NCBI GenBank assembly: GCA_963744915.1
Contig: CAVUUY010000009.1
Coordinates: 186,001-250,000, forward strand
DNA from: DATAFF01 sp963744915
Lineage (GTDB): Bacteria; Pseudomonadota; Alphaproteobacteria; Rhizobiales; Aestuariivirgaceae
Direction of reading: 5' to 3'
Length of the DNA: 64,000 bases
In this document: piece by piece, positions 10,410-17,434 of the stretch
Layout of the letters: every line of letters starts with the position of its first letter
Position numbering within the stretch: the first letter of the stretch is position 1
The notes under the pieces: generated by a model
The model's database searches: none
What the model was told of the DNA's origin: nothing
Seen by the model: only the letters and a program-made list of their open reading frames with translations
Program-made: the position numbers and the translations under genes

Positions 10410-11732
10410 ATGTCCGCCAGCGTTCTCGTCGAAATTGGCCTGGTTCTCGCGCTCATTCTGGCCAATGGCGCGCTCGCTTTGTCCGAGCTCGCCATCGTCT
10501 CTTCCCGCCCGTCCCGGCTGAAAACCATGGTCGATCGCCAGGTGCCCGGCGCCGACGCGGCTCTTCTGCTTGCCGCCGACCCCGGCCGGTTCCTGTCCGC
10601 CGTCCAGGTCGGCATCAGCCTGGTCGGCGTGCTGTCGGGCGCCATTTCGGGCGCGGTGCTGGGCGGGCGGCTGGGCGTGGTCCTGGTCGCGGCCGGCATG
10701 AGCCCCCGCGTCGCCGAGCCCCTGGCCTTCGGCCTCGTCGTCGCGGTCATCACCTATGTGTCGCTGATCATCGGCGAACTCGTGCCCAAGCAGATCGCGC
10801 TCCGCGATCCCGAGGCGATCGCCAGCCGGGTTGCCCCCGCCATGCTGGTCCTCGCCCGGATCGCCGGGCCGGTGATCACGCTGCTCGACCTGTCCGGCCG
10901 CAGCGTGATGCGGCTGCTCGGCTTCGGCCAGCAGCAGGGCAACCAGGTCACCGAGGAGGAGCTCCGAAGCCTGGTGGCCGAGGCCGAGACCGCCGGGGTT
11001 CTCGAGCCGGAGGAGCATCGCATGATCACCGGCGTGCTGCGGCTGGCCGACCGGTCGGTCGCCGCCGTCATGACGCCGCGCCATGAAACCGAGATGATCG
11101 ACCTCGGCAAGCCGGACCGGGCGATCCGCAAGCGGCTGCGCGAATGCGTGCATTCGCGGGTCGTCGCCCATGACGGCAACCCCGAGGAGATCCTCGGCGT
11201 CCTCCAGGCCAAGGACGTGGCCGACGCGCTGCTGCGCCGCGAGCGGTTCACCATGCGCTCCCTGGTCAAGAAGGCGCCGGTCATCCCGGTCACCATGGAC
11301 GCTCTCGACGTGGTCGACCTGCTCAAGAATTCGACCATCCATATCGCCCTCGTTCATGACGAATATGGCCATTTCCAGGGGGTCGTGACCTCGGCCGACA
11401 TCCTGGAGACGATCGTCGGCACCTTCGAGACCGAGGAGGGTCCGGCGGAACCCCCGCTTGTACGGCGGGCCGACGGTTCCTATCTCGTATCGGGAACCAT
11501 GGCGGCCGACGAGTTTTCCGAGCTGCTTGGCCTCGAGCTTCCCGAGCCGCGCAGCTTTTCGACAGTGGCGGGGCTGGTTCTGGAGCATCTCGGGCGCATC
11601 CCCGCGACCGGCGAGTGCTTCGAGCTGCAGGGCTGGCAGATCGAGGTCGTCGATCTCGACGGCAGACGGGTCGACAAGATCTTGGCGAAAAGACTGCGGC
11701 CGATGCACCGAGCGGTCGGAAGCCGCCCGTAG
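10410..11732 (+). CDS. Hemolysin-family / CorC-type membrane protein with CBS pair
   Basis: The protein of about 440 residues has the UPF0053 layout. A DUF21 membrane domain with about four hydrophobic segments (residues 1-180, containing GISLVGVLSGAISG and IIGELVPKQIAL) is followed by two CBS domains (about 205-325, with AAVMTPRHE and VHDEYGHFQGVVTSADILE) and a C-terminal CorC_HlyC domain. Members are proposed Mg/Co efflux or regulatory proteins; the hemolysin label is historical. The start could be ATG 10374 or 10410, and no strong ribosome-binding site decides between them. Confidence 0.85.
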   Translation: MSASVLVEIGLVLALILANGALALSELAIVSSRPSRLKTMVDRQVPGADAALLLAADPGRFLSAVQVGISLVGVLSGAISGAVLGGRLGVVLVAAGMSPRVAEPLAFGLVVAVITYVSLIIGELVPKQIALRDPEAIASRVAPAMLVLARIAGPVITLLDLSGRSVMRLLGFGQQQGNQVTEEELRSLVAEAETAGVLEPEEHRMITGVLRLADRSVAAVMTPRHETEMIDLGKPDRAIRKRLRECVHSRVVAHDGNPEEILGVLQAKDVADALLRRERFTMRSLVKKAPVIPVTMDALDVVDLLKNSTIHIALVHDEYGHFQGVVTSADILETIVGTFETEEGPAEPPLVRRADGSYLVSGTMAADEFSELLGLELPEPRSFSTVAGLVLEHLGRIPATGECFELQGWQIEVVDLDGRRVDKILAKRLRPMHRAVGSRP

Positions 11733-11824
11733 TTCCCTATTGCCTGACTGTCGGCGGTGCGCTACCACCTCGCCGGAATCCCGGCAGTTTCATGGCAGTT
11801 CAGCAAGGAAGGCCGAAGCCACCC

Positions 11825-12190
11825 ATGCAGGATCTTCTCCGCGACTACCTGCCGCTCGTCATATTCATGGCAATTGCCGGCGCAATCGCGGTCGCGCTCA
11901 TGGCCTCGGCGCTCGTCATCGCGGTCAGCAACCCCGACCCCGAGAAGCTGTCGGCCTATGAATGCGGGTTCAATCCGTTCGACGACGCCCGGATGAAGTT
12001 CGACGTGCGGTTCTATCTCGTGTCGCTGCTCTTCATCATCTTCGATCTCGAGGTCGCATTTCTGTTTCCCTGGGCGATTACACTCAAGGAAATCGGCGTT
12101 TTCGGCTTCTGGTCGATGATGGTGTTTCTCGGCGTGCTCACCATCGGCTTCATCTATGAATGGCGAAAGGGAGCTCTCGAATGGGATTGA
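11825..12190 (+). CDS. nuoA: NADH-quinone oxidoreductase subunit A
   Basis: NuoA is a small membrane subunit of respiratory complex I. The 121-residue protein has three transmembrane helices and the conserved loop segment KLSAYECGFNPFDDAR between helices 1 and 2, which includes the family Cys. AAGGAAGG lies upstream of the chosen ATG. It opens the nuoA-N operon, and its stop overlaps the nuoB start by 10 bp. Confidence 0.97.
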   Translation: MQDLLRDYLPLVIFMAIAGAIAVALMASALVIAVSNPDPEKLSAYECGFNPFDDARMKFDVRFYLVSLLFIIFDLEVAFLFPWAITLKEIGVFGFWSMMVFLGVLTIGFIYEWRKGALEWD

Positions 12191-12693
12191 TCGCCGCCCA
12201 GCAGCCACTCCTTGCCGCCGTCAATGCCGAGCTGGCCGACAAGGGCTTTCTCGTCGCCGCCTCCGATGACCTCATCAACTGGGCGCGTACCGGCTCCCTG
12301 ATGTGGATGACCTTCGGGCTTGCCTGCTGCGCCGTCGAGATGATGCAGGCGTCCATGCCGCGTTGGGACCTCGAGCGCTTCGGCTTTGCGCCGCGCGGCT
12401 CACCGCGGCAGTCGGACGTGATGATCGTCGCCGGGACGCTGACCAACAAGATGGCGCCGGCGCTGCGCAAGGTCTACGACCAGATGCCGGAGCCGCGCTA
12501 TGTGATCTCCATGGGTTCCTGCGCGAATGGCGGGGGCTATTACCACTATTCCTATGCCGTGGTTCGCGGCTGCGACCGCATCGTTCCTGTCGACATCTAT
12601 GTCCCGGGCTGCCCACCGACGGCGGAGGCCCTGGTCTATGGCGTGATGCAGCTGCAGAAGAAGATCCGCCGGACCGGCACGATCGAGCGCTGA
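12181..12693 (+). CDS. nuoB: NADH-quinone oxidoreductase subunit B
   Basis: NuoB carries the terminal [4Fe-4S] cluster N2 that passes electrons to quinone. The ligand cysteines are seen in GLACCAVEMM, MGSCANGGG and YVPGCPPTAEA. The 170-residue length is normal. The ATG at 12181, preceded by AAAGGGAG, overlaps the end of nuoA, indicating coupled translation. Confidence 0.98.
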   Translation: MGLIAAQQPLLAAVNAELADKGFLVAASDDLINWARTGSLMWMTFGLACCAVEMMQASMPRWDLERFGFAPRGSPRQSDVMIVAGTLTNKMAPALRKVYDQMPEPRYVISMGSCANGGGYYHYSYAVVRGCDRIVPVDIYVPGCPPTAEALVYGVMQLQKKIRRTGTIER

Positions 12694-12697
12694 ACGC

Positions 12698-13303
12698 ATG
12701 ACCGAACGACTGTCCGAGCTTGCCGGCCACATCGCGCAAGGACTGCCCGACGCGAAGCTCGACGCCACGATCGCTTTTGGCGAGCTGACGGTTGTGTGCG
12801 AGGCCGGCGACCTGCCGGCGCTGCTGGGCTTCCTGCGCGACGACCCGCAATGCCGCTTCGTCTGCCTCATCGACATTTGCGGCGTCGACTACCCCTCGCG
12901 GGATCGGCGCTTCGACATCGTCTATCACCTGCTCAGTCCTTATCGCAACCTGCGCATCCGGGTGAAGCTGTCGATCGCCGCCGACACGCCGGTGCCGAGC
13001 GTGGTGCCGATCTTCCCCGCCGCCAACTGGTTCGAGCGCGAAGCCTTCGACCTCTACGGCGTGCTGTTCTCAGGCCATCCGGACCTGCGCCGCATCCTCA
13101 CCGACTACGGCTTCTCCGGCCACCCCATGCGCAAGGACTTCCCGCTCACCGGCGAGGTCGAGGTGCGCTGGGACGAGGAGGCGAAGCGGGTGGTCTACGA
13201 GCCGGTCAAGCTGGTCCAGGAATATCGCCAGTTCGATGCCCTGTCGCCCTGGGAGGGGACGGATTACGTGCTGCCGGGGGATGAGAAGGGGGGAGAGAAG
13301 TGA
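12698..13303 (+). CDS. nuoC: NADH-quinone oxidoreductase subunit C
   Basis: NuoC (30 kDa subunit) is part of the connecting module of complex I. The 201-residue protein contains the signature segment ANWFEREAFDLYGVLFSGHP and the C-terminal RKDFPLTGEVEVRWDEE. Four bases separate it from nuoB. Its TGA stop at 13301-13303 coincides with the first base of a heptanucleotide repeat array that fills the gap to nuoD. Confidence 0.97.
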   Translation: MTERLSELAGHIAQGLPDAKLDATIAFGELTVVCEAGDLPALLGFLRDDPQCRFVCLIDICGVDYPSRDRRFDIVYHLLSPYRNLRIRVKLSIAADTPVPSVVPIFPAANWFEREAFDLYGVLFSGHPDLRRILTDYGFSGHPMRKDFPLTGEVEVRWDEEAKRVVYEPVKLVQEYRQFDALSPWEGTDYVLPGDEKGGEK

Positions 13304-13349
13304 GGAGTAGTGAGTGGTGAGTGGTGAGTTGCGAGTAGTAAGGAGTGAG
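13301..13349 (+). repeat. Left heptanucleotide array (TAGTGAG-type) of the nuoC-nuoD element
   Basis: Starting at the nuoC stop there is a 7-bp tandem repeat. TAGTGAG (13308-13314) is followed by TGGTGAG twice, then TTGCGAG, TAGTAAG and GAGTGAG, ending at 13349; TGAGGAG at 13301-13307 is a weaker unit. The right-hand array at 13563-13597 has the same heptamers in inverted orientation. The arrays flank a small four-helix-bundle gene. Confidence 0.85.
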
Positions 13350-13371
13350 ATGATGGGGTCGTGGGCGGGGG

Positions 13372-13566
13372 ATGGTGGACAGCAGTGAAAAGATCAATTC
13401 ATATCGAGAATTGAGGGTGTGGCAGGTGTCGATGCGCATGGCAGAATTTGCATACATTTTGACAGCCAAATTCCCACGTGGAGAGGCACTCTTGGGCAGG
13501 TGCGACGAACTCGGGAGAATGCTCCGTTCGCTGATCCGCTCGTTGCAGGGTGGTCTAAAAAGATGA
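13372..13566 (+). pseudogene. Internally deleted four-helix-bundle (23S IVS-type) protein gene
   Basis: The 64-residue product starts like the four-helix-bundle proteins (S23/IVP, TIGR02436 type) with NSYRELRVWQVSMRMAE and AKFPRGEA. It then jumps directly to a segment resembling their last helix (DELGRMLRSLIRSL). Family members are usually about 115-130 residues, so the two middle helices with the usual SIAANIAEG-like motif are missing. The deletion is in frame and leaves an open reading frame. The gene lies between nuoC and nuoD inside inverted heptanucleotide arrays, so it looks like a degenerate copy of a small mobile unit. The identity of the C-terminal part is from memory of the family and needs alignment. 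Confidence 0.65.
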
Positions 13567-13597
13567 CTACTCACTACTCACTACTCACCATTCGCTA
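13563..13597 (-). repeat. Right heptanucleotide array (inverted copy)
   Basis: On the plus strand the units read ATGACTA, CTCACTA, CTCACTA, CTCACCA and TTCGCTA. These are reverse complements of the TAGTGAG/TGGTGAG heptamers of the left array (13308-13349). The array starts at the stop codon of the small gene and ends 7 bp before the nuoD ATG. The two arrays could pair to a long stem of about 28 bp with the small gene in the loop. Confidence 0.85.
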
Positions 13598-13604
13598 AAC
13601 ACAG

Positions 13605-14795
13605 ATGACCGAATCCACCCTTCGCAACTTCACCATCAACTTCGGGCCGCAGCATCCTGCGGCCCATGGCGTGCTGCGCCTCGTGCTCGAGCTCGACGGC
13701 GAGGTGGTGACCCGCGTCGATCCCCATATCGGCCTGCTCCATCGCGGCACCGAGAAGCTGATCGAGCACAAGACCTATCTCCAGGCCATTCCGTATTTCG
13801 ACCGGCTCGACTATGTCGCGCCGATGAACCAGGAGCATGGCTTCGCGCTCGCAGTCGAGCGCCTGCTCGGCCTCGCAGTGCCGCGCCGCGGCCAGCTCAT
13901 CCGCGTGCTCTATTGCGAGATCGGGCGGCTGCTGTCGCATCTGCTGAACGTCACCACCCAGGCCCTCGACGTCGGCGCCCTGACCCCGCCGCTGTGGGGC
14001 TTCGAGGAGCGCGAGAAGCTGATGCAGTTCTACGAGCGGGCCTCCGGCTCGCGCATGCATGCGGCCTATTTCCGCCCCGGCGGCGTCCATCAGGACCTGC
14101 CGCCGGAGCTGATCGACGACATCTGGGGCTTCTGCCAGCACCACCCCAAGGTGCTCGACGACATCGAGGGACTGCTCACCGGCAACCGCATCTTCAAGCA
14201 GCGCAATGTCGATATCGGCGTCATCTCGCTCGATGAAGCTTTCGCCTGGGGCTTCTCGGGGGTGATGGTGCGCGGCTCCGGCGCGGCCTGGGACCTGCGC
14301 AAGGCGCAGCCCTATGAATGCTACGACGAGCTCGCGTTCGACATCCCGATCGGCAAGAACGGCGACTGCTATGACCGCTATCTCATCCGCATGGAGGAGA
14401 TGCGGCAGTCGGTCAGGATCATGATCCAGTGCCTGGAGCGGCTCGCCGCGCCGGACGGGCAGGGCCCCGTCAGCGCCAGTGACGGCAAGGTCGTGCCGCC
14501 GCGGCGCGAGGAGATGAAGCGCTCGATGGAAGCGCTGATCCATCATTTCAAGCTCTATACGGAGGGCTATCGCGTGCCGGAGGGCGAGGTCTATGCCGCG
14601 GTCGAGGCGCCCAAGGGGGAATTCGGCGTCTATCTCGTGTCGAACGGCACCAACAAGCCCTATCGCTGCAAGATCCGCGCCCCGAGCTTCCCGCATCTCC
14701 AGGCCATGGACTTCATGTGCCGCGGCCACATGCTGGCCGACGTCTCGGCGGTGCTCGGTTCCCTCGACATCGTCTTCGGCGAGATCGACCGATGA
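13605..14795 (+). CDS. nuoD: NADH-quinone oxidoreductase subunit D
   Basis: NuoD (49 kDa subunit) forms the quinone-binding site with NuoB. The 396-residue protein shows FGPQHPAAHGVLR with the quinone-site His residues, HRGTEKLIE, RGSGAAWDLRKAQPYECYD, and the C-terminal LGSLDIVFGEIDR. Length and ends match the family. There is no clear purine-rich ribosome-binding site just upstream, because the right heptamer array runs to 7 bp before the ATG. The stop overlaps nuoE by four bases (ATGA). Confidence 0.98.
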   Translation: MTESTLRNFTINFGPQHPAAHGVLRLVLELDGEVVTRVDPHIGLLHRGTEKLIEHKTYLQAIPYFDRLDYVAPMNQEHGFALAVERLLGLAVPRRGQLIRVLYCEIGRLLSHLLNVTTQALDVGALTPPLWGFEEREKLMQFYERASGSRMHAAYFRPGGVHQDLPPELIDDIWGFCQHHPKVLDDIEGLLTGNRIFKQRNVDIGVISLDEAFAWGFSGVMVRGSGAAWDLRKAQPYECYDELAFDIPIGKNGDCYDRYLIRMEEMRQSVRIMIQCLERLAAPDGQGPVSASDGKVVPPRREEMKRSMEALIHHFKLYTEGYRVPEGEVYAAVEAPKGEFGVYLVSNGTNKPYRCKIRAPSFPHLQAMDFMCRGHMLADVSAVLGSLDIVFGEIDR

Positions 14796-15403
14796 GCGTC
14801 CGCCGTCTCGATCCCGTCCAGCCCGAGAGCTTCACCTTCACGCCGGAGAACCTGCGCTTCGCCGAGGAGATCATGAGCCATTATCCGCCTGGCAAGCAGG
14901 CCTCGGCGGTGCTGCTACTCTTGTGGCGGGCCCAGGAGCAGGAAGGCTGGCTCAGCCGCCCGGCCATGGAATATGTCGCGAAGCTGTTGGAAATGGCCTA
15001 TATCCGTGTCTATGAGGTCGCCACCTTCTACAGCATGTTCCAGCTGTCGCCGGTCGGCCGGCGGGCCCATCTCCAGGTGTGCGGGACGACGCCATGCATG
15101 CTGCGCGGTGCTGAGGATCTGATCGCGGTCTGCCGTCGCCGCATAGCCGCCGATCCCCATCAATTGTCGCCCGACGGCGATTTTTCCTGGGAGGAGGCGG
15201 AGTGCCTCGGGGCCTGCGTCAATGCCCCGATGGTGCAGATCGGCCGCGATACCTACGAGGACCTCGTCCCGGAGCGCCTCGAGCAGATGATCGACATGAT
15301 CGCCCGCGGCGAACGCCCGCCGCCCGGACCCCAGAACGGCCGGCAGTTCTCGGCCCCGGAAGGCGGCCCGACAACGCTGCTGAAGCCGCTGGAGACGCCG
15401 TGA
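14792..15403 (+). CDS. nuoE: NADH-quinone oxidoreductase subunit E
   Basis: NuoE (24 kDa subunit) holds the [2Fe-2S] cluster N1a in the NADH-oxidising module. The thioredoxin-like domain shows the ligand pairs CGTTPC and CLGACVNAP. At 203 residues it is of normal length for alphaproteobacteria and has a short C-terminal extension (about residues 170-203). It overlaps nuoD (ATGA) and nuoF (TGATG) and is therefore tightly coupled. Confidence 0.97.
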   Translation: MSVRRLDPVQPESFTFTPENLRFAEEIMSHYPPGKQASAVLLLLWRAQEQEGWLSRPAMEYVAKLLEMAYIRVYEVATFYSMFQLSPVGRRAHLQVCGTTPCMLRGAEDLIAVCRRRIAADPHQLSPDGDFSWEEAECLGACVNAPMVQIGRDTYEDLVPERLEQMIDMIARGERPPPGPQNGRQFSAPEGGPTTLLKPLETP

Positions 15404-16710
15404 TGCTCGACGACAAGGACCGGATCTTCACCAATCTCTACGGCCTCGAGGACTGGCGTCTCAAGGCGGCGATGCGGCGCGGCGCCTGGGACGGCACGGC
15501 GGCACTGATCGCATTGGGGCGGGCCGCCCTCATCGACCAGGTCAAGGCGAGCGGGCTGCGCGGCCGCGGCGGCGCCGGTTTCCCGACCGGCCTCAAATGG
15601 AGCTTCATGCCGAAGGAGATCGGCGAGCGGCCGCATTATCTCGTGGTCAACGCCGACGAATCCGAGCCCGGCACCTGCAAGGACCGCGAGATCATGCGGC
15701 ACGATCCGCATCTCCTGGTCGAGGGCTGCCTGATCGCCGGCGCCGCCATGGGCTGCCATGTCGGCTACATCTATGTCCGCGGCGAATTCATACGCGAGCG
15801 CGAGATCCTCGAGGCGGCGATCGCCGAGGCCCGCGATGCCCGCCTGATCGGCCGCAACAGCATCAATGGCTGGGATTTCGACCTCTACATCCATCACGGC
15901 GCCGGCGCCTATATCTGCGGCGAAGAGACGGCGATGCTCGAGAGCCTCGAGGGCAAGAAGGGCGAGCCCAGGATGAAGCCGCCCTTTCCCGCCAATGTCG
16001 GTCTCTATGGGGCGCCCACCACCATCAACAATGTCGAGTCGATCGCCGTCGTGCCCACCATACTGAGGCGCGGTCCGGCGTGGTTCGCCGGCATCGGCCG
16101 GCCGAACAATGTCGGCACCAAGCTGTTCTGCATTTCCGGCCATGTGAACCGGCCCTGCACCGTCGAAGAGGCGATGGGGATCAGCTTCCGCGAGCTCGTC
16201 GAGACCCATTGCGGCGGGGTGCGCGGCGGCTTCGACAATTTGCTGGCGGTGATCCCCGGCGGATCCTCGGTGCCCTGCGTTCCGGCCCATGAGATCATCG
16301 ACTGCCCGCTCGATTTCGACTCGCTGCGCAACCTCAAATCCGGCCTGGGCACCGCCGCGGTGATCGTGATGGACAAGTCGACCGACATGATCCGCGCCAT
16401 CGCCAGGCTCGCCCGCTTCTACCAGCATGAATCCTGCGGCCAGTGCACCCCCTGCCGGGAGGGCACCGGCTGGATGTGGCGGGTGCTGACCAGGATGGCG
16501 GATGGTCGCGCCGAGAAGCGTGAGATCGACATGCTGCTCGACGTGTCCTATCAGATCGAGGGCCATACGATCTGCGCCCTGGGGGATGCCGCTGCCTGGC
16601 CGGTGCAGGGCCTGATCCGGCATTTCCGCCATGTGATCGAAGAGCGGATCGACCGCTACAGTGCCAATGCCGATGGGCATGGCGCGGTGTCGGCCAAAGC
16701 CGCCGAATGA
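15403..16710 (+). CDS. nuoF: NADH-quinone oxidoreductase subunit F
   Basis: NuoF (51 kDa subunit) binds NADH and FMN and carries [4Fe-4S] cluster N3. The 435-residue protein has the NADH/FMN motifs GRGGAGFPTG and NADESEPGTCKDRE, GAGAYICGEETA, and the cluster ligands in ESCGQCTPCREG plus the later HTICALGDAAA. It ends about 40 bp before a short unassigned gene. Confidence 0.98.
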   Translation: MLDDKDRIFTNLYGLEDWRLKAAMRRGAWDGTAALIALGRAALIDQVKASGLRGRGGAGFPTGLKWSFMPKEIGERPHYLVVNADESEPGTCKDREIMRHDPHLLVEGCLIAGAAMGCHVGYIYVRGEFIREREILEAAIAEARDARLIGRNSINGWDFDLYIHHGAGAYICGEETAMLESLEGKKGEPRMKPPFPANVGLYGAPTTINNVESIAVVPTILRRGPAWFAGIGRPNNVGTKLFCISGHVNRPCTVEEAMGISFRELVETHCGGVRGGFDNLLAVIPGGSSVPCVPAHEIIDCPLDFDSLRNLKSGLGTAAVIVMDKSTDMIRAIARLARFYQHESCGQCTPCREGTGWMWRVLTRMADGRAEKREIDMLLDVSYQIEGHTICALGDAAAWPVQGLIRHFRHVIEERIDRYSANADGHGAVSAKAAE

Positions 16711-16750
16711 AGAGGAGGCAGCAAAGAAGCAAACCGTGGAGACCACCGAC

Positions 16751-17020
16751 ATGACCTTGGGTTTCGAAAGCCCGCTGCCTCTCATCTTTGCCCGCCTCTT
16801 TGCCCAGTCGGGAACGGCTGCCGCGGCGTGGTCCGGCATGTGGTACGGGCTGGCCATCGGCGCCATGAATGCGGCGACCCGCAGCACGGCAGAGCCCACT
16901 GCCCCGGTGCTGGGGAGGCGGGAGATCGCCGCCGTGCCGCCGGTCGCGCCGGTCGCGCCCGTCGCGCTGGTCCGATCCGCCAAGCCGGCGGGCCGCAAGG
17001 GCGGGTCGTCGCGGCGGTGA
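16751..17020 (+). CDS. Unassigned small protein within the nuo operon
   Basis: I do not recognise this gene. The product is about 89 residues. The N-terminal half (LGFESPLPLIFARLFAQSG, then a WSGMWYGLAIGAMNAA segment) looks like one or two amphipathic or weakly hydrophobic helices. The C-terminus is Ala/Pro-rich with repeated PVAPVAP and a basic tail (GRKGGSSRR). A GGAG lies 10 bp before ATG 16751; an in-frame GTG at 16736 is an alternative start. It lies between nuoF and another unassigned gene, both in the operon direction. Confidence 0.55.
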   Translation: MTLGFESPLPLIFARLFAQSGTAAAAWSGMWYGLAIGAMNAATRSTAEPTAPVLGRREIAAVPPVAPVAPVALVRSAKPAGRKGGSSRR

Positions 17021-17036
17021 ATGGAGCGGGGAGCCG

Positions 17037-17426
17037 ATGCTGGCGTGGCTGAAGCGAAGATTGCGGGGCGAGTTGGGTGCGGCCGAGCCGGAAGCACGCG
17101 ACCGCCGTGCCGCGCTCGACGACTATTGCCGCTTCATCGTCGGCCGCCCCTCGCTGGTGGCGGAGGAGAAGGAGCTGCCGCATCCGAAGCCCGTGCTGGT
17201 CGAGACGCTGCGCGAGGAGATCAAGGCGGCGCTCGGCCGACGCGACTTCAAGCGCTATGACCGGCTCAAGGAAGCCTGGATCATGCTGTGCAACTTTCAG
17301 GACGCCGATGGTTGCCGGGACCGCGGCCAGGCGCCGGAGACGGTGATGATCAGCGAGGTCCGCATGCTGCTCACCGAGCTCGACGACATGGCCGCCAGGC
17401 TCGGCCCGCCCAAGGCGCAAGGATAG
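17037..17426 (+). CDS. Unassigned helical protein within the nuo operon
   Basis: The 129-residue product is predicted to be soluble and mostly helical, with no cysteine pattern suggesting a cofactor (a single Cys pair region at IMLCNF and DGCRD). The basic N-terminus MLAWLKRRLRGEL is amphipathic. I cannot assign a family. It sits between the small gene at 16751 and nuoG, with 8 bp to the nuoG ATG, so it is probably expressed with complex I. A role in assembly is possible but only from position. Confidence 0.6.
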   Translation: MLAWLKRRLRGELGAAEPEARDRRAALDDYCRFIVGRPSLVAEEKELPHPKPVLVETLREEIKAALGRRDFKRYDRLKEAWIMLCNFQDADGCRDRGQAPETVMISEVRMLLTELDDMAARLGPPKAQG

Positions 17427-17434
17427 CGAGAATC

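Noticed and set aside
13206..13574. A 122-codon minus-strand frame over the nuoC-nuoD element
   Set aside because: It reads through the heptamer arrays as Thr/Tyr/Ser/His-rich repeats and overlaps the real nuoC end.
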